Source of the DNA: Candidatus Viadribacter manganicus
Lineage (GTDB): Bacteria; Pseudomonadota; Alphaproteobacteria; Caulobacterales; Aquidulcibacteraceae
Reading direction: 5' to 3'
Assembly (NCBI RefSeq): GCF_001679665.1
Contig: NZ_CP013244.1
Span: forward strand, 248,001-312,000
Length of the DNA: 64,000 nt
Shown: positions 18,600-27,196 of the stretch, in pieces
How the letters are laid out: each line of letters opens with the position of its first letter
Numbering within the stretch: the stretch's first letter is position 1
Position numbers and translations under genes: made by a program
The notes under the pieces: model-generated
Database searches by the model: none
The model's input: only the letters and a program-made list of their open reading frames with translations
What the model was told of the DNA's origin: nothing

Positions 18600-19385
18600 T
18601 CAATCGCGCTTTGGGTTGGACTCGATCATTAAGGTGGGAACGCCGCACGTTCTGTCGCGCACCGTAAAGACGCGCGTCCCAGGTTTCATACCAACGCGAA
18701 CGTCAGAGACATCGAAGCCCGCCGCCGCTAAACGCTCGCGCTCGTGAACGGCATCGGCAACGCGCCACGACAGCCCCCACAGCTTATCACGGCCATCGCT
18801 CAAGGTTTCATCGTGAATGATCTCAACGATGGCGCTACCGCACCGAAAGAACATCAGGCGCCGCCCGACAACTTCGCGATCCAAGCGCATATCGAGGCCC
18901 AATCTTGCGCCGTAAAGCGCGGCCGCGCGTTCGGGCTCCGGCGTTCGAATTACAATGTGGTCCAGGCCGCGATGCTGCGCCTCCGATGAAGGAGCCTCGT
19001 TACGCTCCAAAAAGAACAAGCGGACGCCATGAGTGCGTTCAGTGCTGACCCGAAAGCTCCTATAACCTGCGCCGATGACAACAGGCTCCGGCGCCAAGCC
19101 CACGCGCTCGCATCGCGTGCGCGCGCCATCGACATCGCCGACGGCGAAGACCAAACTCTTGATCCCTTCGCCACCATCATCGATCGCCGCTTGCAGTCGG
19201 CTCGCACCCGGCCCGACCGGCGCCATGAGTTCGACCGCGATATTGCTCGTCTTTACGACAGCCAGCGCGACATCATCGTTTGTAGTGACTGATGTGGCCC
19301 GTTCGCCCAACAAGGCTTCATACGCGGAAACGCGGTTCGCGATGTCGCTAACGCCCAAGACGACGTGATCAAAGCCAGTGATCAA
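18600..19385 (-). CDS. VOC/glyoxalase-fold protein
   Basis: This 261-aa protein has two vicinal-oxygen-chelate halves. The first starts GFDHVVLGVSDIANRVSAYEALLG, the second GLDHIVIRTPEPERAAALYGARLGLDMRL, and IVEIIHDE offers a late Glu as in metal-binding VOC proteins. This layout fits the glyoxalase-like domain group related to bleomycin-resistance proteins and extradiol dioxygenases; the substrate is unknown. It is the last gene of a dapF-lipoprotein-VOC operon with four-base ATGA overlaps. Confidence 0.85.
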   Translation of the reverse strand: MITGFDHVVLGVSDIANRVSAYEALLGERATSVTTNDDVALAVVKTSNIAVELMAPVGPGASRLQAAIDDGGEGIKSLVFAVGDVDGARTRCERVGLAPEPVVIGAGYRSFRVSTERTHGVRLFFLERNEAPSSEAQHRGLDHIVIRTPEPERAAALYGARLGLDMRLDREVVGRRLMFFRCGSAIVEIIHDETLSDGRDKLWGLSWRVADAVHERERLAAAGFDVSDVRVGMKPGTRVFTVRDRTCGVPTLMIESNPKRD

Positions 19386-19807
19386 TCGCAGCCGTCCCGG
19401 CGTCCCTGAAAGATCACGCGTTCGGGGCCATCACCGACGACTGTGATGCGCAATGCCTCACCGTGCGAGTCTATGAAGGCTCGCCCACCTTCAAGTGGAC
19501 CACCTTCGCCGCGCGCAACGCGCCAACATTTCGTAGCAGCGCCGCTAGTATCCAACTCGCACAGCGAGTGACCATTGTCGGACGGCTCCAATGTAAAGCG
19601 TGTCGAAACTGGGGAACCGACTTGGCGAAATACGAGCCTGGAGCCGGCCAGCACCTCAGGCCGGTTTCGATCCGGCAGCCAGCGCATCGTCGTCGCACCT
19701 ACATCACGATTGATCCAACAACCGCGGACCTGCTGATCGGGCGGCACATTAGAGGGCGTGCTTGCGCACGCGGCCACGAATAGGAGGCAAGCGACAGCTC
19801 TTTTCAT
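19382..19807 (-). CDS. Small putative lipoprotein between dapF and a VOC gene
   Basis: This 141-aa protein has a lipoprotein signal (MKRAVACLLFVAACAS, lipobox VAAC). The mature domain starts near a GCWINRD stretch and contains four further Cys residues (GCW, LCELD, KCWRV, DGCD), which could form two disulfides in the periplasm. The composition, rich in beta-strand formers, fits a small lipocalin-like or META-like domain, but I do not recognise the family. It overlaps dapF upstream and the VOC gene downstream by ATGA. Confidence 0.7.
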   Translation of the reverse strand: MKRAVACLLFVAACASTPSNVPPDQQVRGCWINRDVGATTMRWLPDRNRPEVLAGSRLVFRQVGSPVSTRFTLEPSDNGHSLCELDTSGAATKCWRVARGEGGPLEGGRAFIDSHGEALRITVVGDGPERVIFQGRRDGCD

Positions 19808-20619
19808 GCGGCCGGCAACTCCCCTGCGGCTTCCAGTTCAATCGGCCCCGTCATCAGGACACGGTCGTCGCCGGCACGCCACTCAATCTCCAGTGAACCA
19901 CCATCGGTGAGGACCTCCACCTTGCGGCCCGTCCGGCCCTGCCGGTGGGCCGCCACCACCGACGCACAAGCGCCAGTGCCACATGCTTTCGTGAGACCGG
20001 CCCCGCGTTCCCAGGTTCGCAAGCGGATCTGCTCGGCGGATCGCACCTCGGCGAACCCGACATTCACCCGCTGAGGGAACAGTGCATCATGCTCCACGGC
20101 CGGGCCCAAACTTTCGATCGCTACGGCGCGCACGTCATTCACAAAGAAGATCACGTGCGGATTACCCATGCTCAGCGCACCGGGACCAGCCAACCCGCCT
20201 GCTTCGAAGTCGAGTTGGGCAGTGTCCATTGCACGCGCTAGGGGCACTTCTTCCCAGCGCAGCAGTGGCGAACCCATATCGACTGTGATCAGGTTCTCGC
20301 CGCGGCGCTCGGCGTACACAATACCTGCCGGGGTCTCGATCCTGCGGGACGAAGCGCCGCCTTCTTCCATCAGCAACCAGGCGACGCAACGCGTTGCGTT
20401 CCCACAAGCCTCAACCTCGCCGCCATTCGCATTCCATATTCGCATGTAGGCGTCGCCGCGAATGGAACGTTCGACCGCGATGACTTGATCGCAACCCAGC
20501 CCAGTCTTTCGATCCGCAATGGCTTGAGCTTGCGCAGTCGAGAGCGGCAGCGACCCACGCGATCGCGCATCGATAATGACGAAGTCGTTGCCACAGCCGT
20601 TCATCTTGAAATAGCGCAT
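19804..20619 (-). CDS. dapF: Diaminopimelate epimerase
   Basis: DapF interconverts LL- and meso-diaminopimelate for lysine and peptidoglycan synthesis. The start at 20619 gives the family opening MRYFKMNGCGNDFVIIDAR; an upstream in-frame extension lacks homology-like sequence. The 271-aa protein has both catalytic Cys motifs: ACGNATRC in the N-terminal half and KACGTGACASVVAA in the C-terminal half. It heads a three-gene overlapping operon with a lipoprotein and a VOC protein. Confidence 0.96.
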   Translation of the reverse strand: MRYFKMNGCGNDFVIIDARSRGSLPLSTAQAQAIADRKTGLGCDQVIAVERSIRGDAYMRIWNANGGEVEACGNATRCVAWLLMEEGGASSRRIETPAGIVYAERRGENLITVDMGSPLLRWEEVPLARAMDTAQLDFEAGGLAGPGALSMGNPHVIFFVNDVRAVAIESLGPAVEHDALFPQRVNVGFAEVRSAEQIRLRTWERGAGLTKACGTGACASVVAAHRQGRTGRKVEVLTDGGSLEIEWRAGDDRVLMTGPIELEAAGELPAA

Positions 20620-20752
20620 CACCCCCCATGTAAGGTGTTTTGCGGTTCCGCGCCATGCACGCCCTGCCGCAGCCTCCAAACAACGAGTAGCCCTTTTCCT
20701 ACCGCGCCCGATCTGGTTGTTTGACTGCGAATCCGGGGACCAGGGGACCTTC

Positions 20753-22864
20753 ATGCGCTTTGCCGCTCTCGCCGCGACTACCCTCGCGGCACTCGTTCTT
20801 GCCGCCTGCAGCAGCACCTCAACCACAACCGTCACAGCGAGTTCGCCGACCATGACAGGTGAAGACCCTTATCTTTGGCTTGAAGACATCGAGGGCGATC
20901 GCGCTCTGAGCTGGGTGCGCGAACAAAACGCGCGCTCCTTGCCACAGTTGGAAAACGATCCGCGCTTCGGACAATTGCTCACGGACGCAACAGCCCTAGC
21001 CAACAGCCGCGACCGTCTTCCGACCGGAGGCATTTTCGAAGGCTACTATTACAACTTCTGGCAGGACGAACAGCACGTGCGGGGCATCTACCGCCGCGCC
21101 CGCCTCGACGCGTTCGCGCGCGACGGCAATCCGCAATGGGAAACGGTGCTCGACATTGACGCCATTGCTGCTGCGGAGAATGCCAACTGGGTGTTCAAAG
21201 GTATTGATTGTTTAGAAGGCACGACACTCTGCCTCGTCTCGCTCTCCGACGGCGGCAAGGACGCCACTACCTATCGCGAATACGACATCGCCACACGCAG
21301 CTTCGTACCCAACGGCTTCGTGCTGCCAGAGGCCAAGTCTGGCGCGACCTGGCTTGACCACAACACGCTCATCGTCGCAACCGACTGGGGCGCTGGCACG
21401 ATGACGGAGAGTGGCTATCCGTTCGTAGTGAAGCGCTGGACGCGTGGCACACCGTTGTCGTCTGCTACAGAAATCATGCGCGGTGCGGTGACGGATGTCG
21501 GCGTGTTCGGTGGCGTGCTGCAGGACACTGACGGTCATCGCGTGCCGATCGCGGTGCAGGCCACGACGTTCTTTGAATCCACGAACTTTCGGCTCGACGG
21601 AGCAAGCCCGCAGCGCATCAACCTGCCCCCCAAATCGTCAATCCAGGGCGTCTATCGCGGCTTTCTCATCGCGACATTGCAGGAGGAGTGGCGAGGCCAC
21701 CCCCAAGGCGCACTCATTGCCTATCCGCTGAGCGAAAGCGGCAGCGAGACCCCGAACGTCACCGTGCTATTCGCACCGAACGCACGCCAGTCGATCGAGG
21801 GCGTTTCAATCACGCACGATGCGATCATCGTCGCCGGGTATGAGAATGTGCGCGGTCGCTTGTTGCGCATTGCGCGAAACGGGAACACCTGGGCGACGAC
21901 CAACATCGCCCTCCCGGAGAACGGCTCGGTCACCATGGCCGGTTCGTCACCAACCGAAAGCCAAGCCTTTGCGGTGTTCGAAGACTTCCTGACCCCCGAC
22001 ACCCTCTATGCGCTCGACCAGAACGCGACACGCGCGCGCGCGCTTCGCTCGTTGCCTGCGCAATTCGATTCATCGCCCTATGTTTCGGAGCAATACGAGG
22101 CCGTCAGCGCGGACGGCACGCGAGTGCCATACTTCGTGCTGCGTCGCCGCGACATGCCGTTCAACGGCGAGAACCCGACGCTGCTATATGCTTACGGCGG
22201 GTTCCAGGTTTCCTACACGCCGACGTACAGCCCCAATGTCGGCAAACTCTGGCTCGATCGCGGAGGCGTCTACGTTCTCGCCAACATTCGAGGCGGCGGA
22301 GAGTTCGGACCTGCCTGGCACCAAGCCGGTCTGCGCACGCACCGCCAAGTCATCTATGACGATTTTTACGCCGTAGAACGCGATCTCGTCGAGCGCCGGA
22401 TCACCACGCCACGCCGCCTTGGAATCATGGGCGGATCGAACGGCGGTTTGCTCATGGGCGTTATGCTCAATCAGCATCCGGAGATGATCAACGCGGCTGT
22501 CGTGCAAGTGCCGCTGCTGGATATGCTCCGCTATGATCAGCTGCTTGCTGGGGCATCCTGGGTTGACGAGTATGGTTCGCCCTCCAATCGCGAGGAACGC
22601 GCCTTTCTTGAAACGATCACGCCCTACCAAAATCTGCGGCGGCGCGATGACTTTCCGCTTCCGCTCGTCGTGACCTCAACCAAGGACGACCGCGTCCATC
22701 CGGGACATGCCCGCAAGTACGTCGCGCGTTTGCTCGAACTCGGCATGCCAGTGCTCTACTATGAGAATATCGACGGCGGGCACGCGGCAGCGGCGAATCT
22801 CAACGAAGCCGCCCGTAGGCGGTCGCTCGAATACACCTACCTCATGCAGCGCCTGATGGATTGA
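20753..22864 (+). CDS. Prolyl oligopeptidase-family serine peptidase (S9A), lipoprotein
   Basis: This 703-aa protein has a lipoprotein signal (LAALVLAAC, Cys near residue 19), so it is membrane-anchored in the periplasm. After it comes the S9A propeller opening EDPYLWLEDIEGDRALSWVREQN. The catalytic domain holds the Ser motif MGGSNGGLLMG, the Asp in TSTKDDRVHPGHARKY and the His in DGGHAAA. It should cleave short peptides after proline or similar residues. The start follows AGGGGAC. It stands alone, divergent from dapF. Confidence 0.92.
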   Translation: MRFAALAATTLAALVLAACSSTSTTTVTASSPTMTGEDPYLWLEDIEGDRALSWVREQNARSLPQLENDPRFGQLLTDATALANSRDRLPTGGIFEGYYYNFWQDEQHVRGIYRRARLDAFARDGNPQWETVLDIDAIAAAENANWVFKGIDCLEGTTLCLVSLSDGGKDATTYREYDIATRSFVPNGFVLPEAKSGATWLDHNTLIVATDWGAGTMTESGYPFVVKRWTRGTPLSSATEIMRGAVTDVGVFGGVLQDTDGHRVPIAVQATTFFESTNFRLDGASPQRINLPPKSSIQGVYRGFLIATLQEEWRGHPQGALIAYPLSESGSETPNVTVLFAPNARQSIEGVSITHDAIIVAGYENVRGRLLRIARNGNTWATTNIALPENGSVTMAGSSPTESQAFAVFEDFLTPDTLYALDQNATRARALRSLPAQFDSSPYVSEQYEAVSADGTRVPYFVLRRRDMPFNGENPTLLYAYGGFQVSYTPTYSPNVGKLWLDRGGVYVLANIRGGGEFGPAWHQAGLRTHRQVIYDDFYAVERDLVERRITTPRRLGIMGGSNGGLLMGVMLNQHPEMINAAVVQVPLLDMLRYDQLLAGASWVDEYGSPSNREERAFLETITPYQNLRRRDDFPLPLVVTSTKDDRVHPGHARKYVARLLELGMPVLYYENIDGGHAAAANLNEAARRRSLEYTYLMQRLMD

Positions 22865-22881
22865 CACCTAAGAATGGTCGG

Positions 22882-22901
22882 GCCGGGGACTTCCGCCCGG
22901 C
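22882..22901 (+). terminator. Possible hairpin after the S9A peptidase
   Basis: GCCGGG and CCCGGC flank an 8-base loop 17 bp after the stop of the peptidase. No T-run follows, so this is a weak terminator candidate. Confidence 0.35.
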
Positions 22902-22971
22902 TCACATCCGCGCCGTTCGGCGCCTTGATTTTGCTTAGGCAGACGCGGACAAAAGCTGCAGAGGTAACACT

Positions 22972-23310
22972 ATGAACGTACTGCGCGCCGTAACCGGAAT
23001 CCTAGGCTTGGCCCTGCTCGGCCTGGTCATCTGGGCCGGCTTCTCCATGCAGGACTTGCACGGCAGCTTCCTCGACCAATTCGGCGTCGTCATCACGCTG
23101 CCGTGGGGCATCGCGAGCCTCGCCGATCTTTACATCGGCTTTGTCTTCTTCAGCGTTATTGTCTTTTTGACAGAGCGTTCATGGGTGGTCGCCGCCTTAT
23201 GGGCGGCGCCGATTTTTATCCTTGGGAATATCTGGTCCGCCGTTTGGCTTATTATTCGCCTGCCGCATCTGGCCAAGCAATTGTCAAAGCCAGATTGGCC
23301 CACCTCCTAG
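22972..23310 (+). CDS. Small membrane protein, DUF1475-like
   Basis: This 112-aa protein has about three hydrophobic segments: residues 5-25, 38-62 and 70-95. The pattern SLADLYIGFVFFSVIVFLTERSW followed by WAAPIFILGNIWSAVWLI resembles the DUF1475 family, whose function is not known. The assignment is from general pattern and not certain. It ends in a four-base CTAG overlap with the convergent oxyR gene. Confidence 0.7.
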   Translation: MNVLRAVTGILGLALLGLVIWAGFSMQDLHGSFLDQFGVVITLPWGIASLADLYIGFVFFSVIVFLTERSWVVAALWAAPIFILGNIWSAVWLIIRLPHLAKQLSKPDWPTS

Positions 23311-24194
23311 AAGAGTTCGCGCAGAACGCCAGCGAGGGTTCGCGCCTCTTCTTCGCGCTGCCCGCCCTCACGCCACGCAACACCGAGCGAGCGGCCGACC
23401 ATCGGTGTCGCGAACTGGCGGACAGCGACATGGGCGCCCGCCGCCGCGCCCGCTTCGGCGGCAATCTTCGGTAACAACGTCACGCCCATCCCACCGCCGA
23501 CCATTTGCACCAAAGTGTGCAAACTCGTGGCGCCGACGTCCGTGGAACGCTTGCTGCTCGGCAGGCGACACGCAGCTAACGCGTGATCTCGCAAGCAATG
23601 GCCATCTTCGAGCAGCAACACCTCTTCGCTCCGGAGATGCTCCGGCGCCAGGTCATTGCGCTTCGCCAGTGGATGATCCTCCGGGCACAAGAAAAGAAAC
23701 TCGTCTTCGGCAATCGGCACGCTGGTAATTCCGTGTGCCTCGTAGGGTAACGCGATCAACGCCGCATCGATGGTGCGGGCCCGCAGCGCCTCTACCAACC
23801 GGCCCGTCAAATCCTCGCGCAACTGCAAGCGCAACTTTGGAAACTTACGCTTCAACAGCGGCAACGCGCGCGGGAGCAGGAAGGGCGCGATCGTGGGGAT
23901 GGCGCCCAGGCGAAACACACCAGAGAACGGCTCACCCGCGGTCTGCACCGCACGAACGAGTTCTTCGACCTCGCTGAGCGCACTCGCCGCTCGCTCCGCC
24001 GCCTCTTCACCTGCCGGTGTCAGCACCGCCCCCAGCCGGCCACGTTCAACCAGCGTCACGCCAAGCGTGGTCTCAAGATCTTTGATGCCCGCCGATAGCG
24101 TCGGCTGCGTCACCCCCACCGCCTCCGCCGCCGCCACGAAGCTTCGCTCTGCACGCAGAGCAGTCAAAAACTGCAGCTGCCGCAAAGTTGGCAT
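23307..24194 (-). CDS. oxyR: LysR-type hydrogen-peroxide regulator OxyR
   Basis: OxyR activates peroxide-defence genes after its sensing Cys is oxidised. The protein (about 295 aa) has a LysR winged helix-turn-helix at the start (SFVAAAEAVGVTQPTLSAGIKDLE). In the sensor domain LLLEDGHCLRDHALAACR contains the two Cys spaced as in the OxyR redox pair. I chose the ATG at 24194 by alignment of MPTLRQLQFL with the family N-terminus; an in-frame ATG at 24221 would add nine residues. No catalase or peroxidase gene is adjacent, so its targets lie elsewhere, though the SOD-like and redox genes of this window are candidates. Confidence 0.9.
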   Translation of the reverse strand: MPTLRQLQFLTALRAERSFVAAAEAVGVTQPTLSAGIKDLETTLGVTLVERGRLGAVLTPAGEEAAERAASALSEVEELVRAVQTAGEPFSGVFRLGAIPTIAPFLLPRALPLLKRKFPKLRLQLREDLTGRLVEALRARTIDAALIALPYEAHGITSVPIAEDEFLFLCPEDHPLAKRNDLAPEHLRSEEVLLLEDGHCLRDHALAACRLPSSKRSTDVGATSLHTLVQMVGGGMGVTLLPKIAAEAGAAAGAHVAVRQFATPMVGRSLGVAWREGGQREEEARTLAGVLRELF

Positions 24195-24330
24195 CGATGA
24201 AGCGGGTAACCGGTCGTCCATAGGTGAATTCTATCGCAGAACTCTTCTGATATTGGGTGTGCGCTTATGGTCGCAACCCGGAACGGCACCCAACAAGAAG
24301 CGTTTGTCTAACCAAGCCCCGCTGCGCCGA

Positions 24331-24396
24331 CCCTCCCCCGCATGGCGCAATTTCCTCTTCCCTCCTGCGAGAGGGGAGAGGGCGGGGTGATTTTTT
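24331..24396. repeat. GC-rich palindromic element with T-run, candidate dispersed repeat/terminator
   Basis: Pyrimidine-rich CCCTCCCCCG and CCTCTTCCCTC are followed by the complementary GAGAGGGGAGAGGGCGGGG and then TTTTTT at 24391-24396. The arms can fold into an imperfect long hairpin. Elements of this CCCTCTCCC/GGGAGAGGG type are common interspersed repeats in GC-rich proteobacteria. It lies 8 bp beyond the stop of the histidine kinase and could terminate that gene or a plus-strand transcript. Confidence 0.45.
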
Positions 24397-24403
24397 GCAT
24401 GAT

Positions 24404-25777
24404 TTAGGCTGCCGCGCGTTCCTTGATCGGGACAACCGCGACTTTCAAGGGAACACGAACGACAAACGTCGATCCGACACCGCGCTCGCTGGTCACCGTT
24501 ACGGCGCCGCCTAGCGCGTGCGCCATCCGCTGAGCGATCGACAGACCAAGCCCCATGCCTCCCTTTTCCCGGGTGGCGGTGCCGTCAAGTTGTGTGAACG
24601 CCTTGAACAATTTCGGCATGTCCTCAGGCGCGATTCCGACGCCGGTGTCAGACACCGAAAGCACGAGCGTGTCGGACTCATTGAACTCATGATCCGCCGA
24701 AACCGCGATCAGACCTTGAGACGTGAACTTCACTGCGTTCGACAACAAGGATGCAAGACACACCGCAAGCTTGCCGCCATCGGTGTAAGCGCGCTCGGCC
24801 TCCTTCGCGACGCGCATGGAGATACGGTTGTTCGCCGCGCGCGCCTCATCCTGAACGGAATGAACCGCTTCTTCGATGAGTTTGCGAACATCAACATCGC
24901 GCGCCCGCAAGCCGTCGACGCCAGCGTCCATACTCGAGAAATTCAAGATCTGATCAATGAGGCCAAGCAAATGGCGCGCGGAATTGCTGATGCGCCCGGC
25001 GTCATCGGATAGCTCCTCACGACCGTCCGCTTCCAGGTCTTCTTGAATGATCTCCGCATATCCAATCACAGCGTTGAGCGGCGTGCGAAGTTCGTGAGTC
25101 ATCACGGCCAAGAATTCGGACTTGGCGCGGTTAGCCTCTTCAGCTTCGGCCCGCTTCACTTCCGCTTCGAGCTGACGATCCTTTGCAACCTTGTGCGCAG
25201 CGGTCCAACCTGCGACCATCTTGCCATTATTGAGCGCCGAGCGCGTTACGTACGCGAGGAAACCAACGACGCCACAAGCAACGCCGAGCGCGCCTTGGGT
25301 CGCGTTGAGAGCGGCCGGATCGAATGGAATAAGCGGCATCGCCATCAGAGCAATCGTTGGCGGAATGGCCGCAAGATACATGAAGCGCGGCGCCTGGAAG
25401 GTGAACATCATCACGCTGACCAGCGAACTTGCGGCGATCAGGACGCCTAGCACCCGGCCAGGTCCGCCACCCAGCGCAGCCAACGCAACAGGCATGGCGG
25501 CATAAATCGAAATGCTGAAAAGCGTGCCCCAAATGAACAACGCGCCCGCAGTTTTGCGGTCTTCCTGACCGCGCTGTTCGAGATAGGATTTGCCGAGCAG
25601 GTAGTCGAAACACATCGACAAACCCAGCACGAGATACCAGCCGAAGCCAGCCGAGGCGTTTTCAAGCACCAGTGCGGCGCCTGTCGCGTAAATCGCGCCA
25701 ATCGCAAGGCGCCAGCGCAGGCTCTTCACCTGTCCTCTGGCGGCGGCCAGCATTGACGGATCCTGCAGATTAATCAC
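24404..25777 (-). CDS. Membrane sensor histidine kinase (orphan)
   Basis: This 457-aa kinase has about six membrane helices in residues 20-180. A coiled stretch, KDRQLEAEVKRAEAEEANRAKSEF, leads into the HisKA box THELRTPLNAVIGY with the phospho-acceptor His. The HATPase domain shows the N box (LLSNAVKFTS), G1 (SDTGVGIAPEDMPKLF) and G2 (GGMGLGLSIAQRMA). There is no receiver domain and no response-regulator gene beside it, so its partner is elsewhere. The lack of a periplasmic sensor domain suggests that the signal is read within the membrane. Confidence 0.92.
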   Translation of the reverse strand: MINLQDPSMLAAARGQVKSLRWRLAIGAIYATGAALVLENASAGFGWYLVLGLSMCFDYLLGKSYLEQRGQEDRKTAGALFIWGTLFSISIYAAMPVALAALGGGPGRVLGVLIAASSLVSVMMFTFQAPRFMYLAAIPPTIALMAMPLIPFDPAALNATQGALGVACGVVGFLAYVTRSALNNGKMVAGWTAAHKVAKDRQLEAEVKRAEAEEANRAKSEFLAVMTHELRTPLNAVIGYAEIIQEDLEADGREELSDDAGRISNSARHLLGLIDQILNFSSMDAGVDGLRARDVDVRKLIEEAVHSVQDEARAANNRISMRVAKEAERAYTDGGKLAVCLASLLSNAVKFTSQGLIAVSADHEFNESDTLVLSVSDTGVGIAPEDMPKLFKAFTQLDGTATREKGGMGLGLSIAQRMAHALGGAVTVTSERGVGSTFVVRVPLKVAVVPIKERAAA

Positions 25778-25901
25778 CGGCGCTCCGTACAGCGAGACTC
25801 ACTCGCCTGTGAAAAATGCGGGAAATACGATTAACCGAAGGTTTGCAGACCCTGCCCCACTCGTTATCTGCCCTTAAGTTTTCTGCGATACCGGTGCGCC
25901 C

Positions 25902-27005
25902 ATGAGCGATTTCGATGTGGTGGTGGTCGGCGCGGGCGCTGTGGGCCTCGCGTGCGGCTATCAACTGGCCAAAACCGGCAATAGCGTTCTGGTATTGGAG
26001 AGCGCCAACCGCATCGGCGCCGGCGTGTCGTCACGCAATTCCGAGGTCGTGCACGCCGGCTTCTACTATCCCAGCGGTTCTCTGAAAGCGAAGTTCTGCG
26101 TCGAGGGCCGGCGCGCGATGTATCAGTTCCTGGCCGATCACAACGTGGCCTTTCAGAAGTGCGGCAAGCTCTTCGTCGCGACGGAAGAAAGCGAAATCCC
26201 GCCGATCGAGAAGTACTTCAAGCAAGGGCAGATCAACGGCGTCGAGAACGCGCGATGGATCAGCGGCGCTGAGGCGCGGTTGCTTGAGCCGCAACTTCGA
26301 TGCGTGCGCGCGGTCGAGTATCTCGAAAGCGGCGTCATGGACGCGCACGGCTACATGGACGCGCTCGAAGGGGAGATAGAGGCCCACCACGGCGCGGTGG
26401 TGTTGAATTCGCCGTTTCTGGGGGCTGCGCCGACGTCCGAAGGCTACGACATTCGCGTCGGTGGCGAGAGCCCAACGACAATTAGCGCGCGCAACCTCGT
26501 GATCTCCGCGGGCCTCAGCGCTCAAAAGTGCGCCGACGCAATTGAAGGCTTTCCGAAAGATCGGATTCCCAAACAGCACCTCGCCAAGGGCAACTACTTC
26601 ACCATCAGCATGAAAGCGCCGTTCGCTCGGCTCATCTATCCGCCGCCGGTCCCGGGAGCGCTCGGCACGCACTATCGCCGAGACCTTGGCGGCGCCGCCC
26701 GCTTCGGCCCCGACATCGAATGGATCACCGAAGAAAACTACGTCGTCGATCCCAAGCGGGCCGAAGAATTCTACGACGCCATCCGCAAATTCTGGCCAAG
26801 CCTACCTGACGGTGCGCTCACCGCCGACTACGCCGGCATTCGCCCGAAGATCCACGCGCAAAACGAACCGCAGCCCGACTTCGTGCTCGACAGCCCCGAA
26901 CACCATGGAATGGAGGGGCTCATCTGCCTCTTCGGCATCGAAAGCCCCGGCCTGACCTCATCGCTCGCCATTGGCGCAGAGGTGACCCGCCGGTTGGCGG
27001 TTTGA
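25902..27005 (+). CDS. FAD-dependent oxidoreductase, L-2-hydroxyglutarate oxidase-like
   Basis: This 367-aa flavoprotein starts with the Rossmann FAD motif VVVVGAGAVGLACGYQLA and continues RIGAGVSSRNSEVVHAGFYYPSGSLKAKFC, a signature of the L-2-hydroxyglutarate dehydrogenase/oxidase group within the DAO family. The end reads GIESPGLTSSLAIGAEV, which contacts FAD in this fold. It probably oxidises L-2-hydroxyglutarate or a similar hydroxy acid, passing electrons to quinone or oxygen. The gene stands alone between an orphan kinase and ffh. Confidence 0.87.
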   Translation: MSDFDVVVVGAGAVGLACGYQLAKTGNSVLVLESANRIGAGVSSRNSEVVHAGFYYPSGSLKAKFCVEGRRAMYQFLADHNVAFQKCGKLFVATEESEIPPIEKYFKQGQINGVENARWISGAEARLLEPQLRCVRAVEYLESGVMDAHGYMDALEGEIEAHHGAVVLNSPFLGAAPTSEGYDIRVGGESPTTISARNLVISAGLSAQKCADAIEGFPKDRIPKQHLAKGNYFTISMKAPFARLIYPPPVPGALGTHYRRDLGGAARFGPDIEWITEENYVVDPKRAEEFYDAIRKFWPSLPDGALTADYAGIRPKIHAQNEPQPDFVLDSPEHHGMEGLICLFGIESPGLTSSLAIGAEVTRRLAV

Positions 27006-27106
27006 CGCTTACCGGCTCAAGGGCTAAACACCCGCTCATGCGCCAGCTTTGAGCTGCGCTTTGACCGGCACACGACCCATATTTGGGTCTGGAGGCTGGC
27101 GAGGCA

Positions 27107-27134
27107 CCCCGCCCGACGTGATCGTCCGGCGGGG
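27107..27134 (+). terminator. Strong hairpin between the flavoprotein gene and ffh
   Basis: CCCCGCC-C-GACG, loop TGAT, then CGTC-C-GGCGGGG forms a 12-bp stem with one C-C mismatch, followed by TAAAACTGCTTTT. It lies 100 bp after the flavoprotein stop and 63 bp before ffh. It could end the upstream transcript or sit in the ffh leader. Confidence 0.5.
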
Positions 27135-27196
27135 TAAAACTGCTTTTGGCCCACCGGTTTCCGAGGAAATCGGGAAACGCATGACCTGGAGATGCG

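Noticed and set aside
27006..27196. Possible 4.5S SRP RNA gene in front of ffh
   Set aside because: The conserved GGTCAGG...GGAAGGGAGCAGCC core is absent; only a simple hairpin is present.
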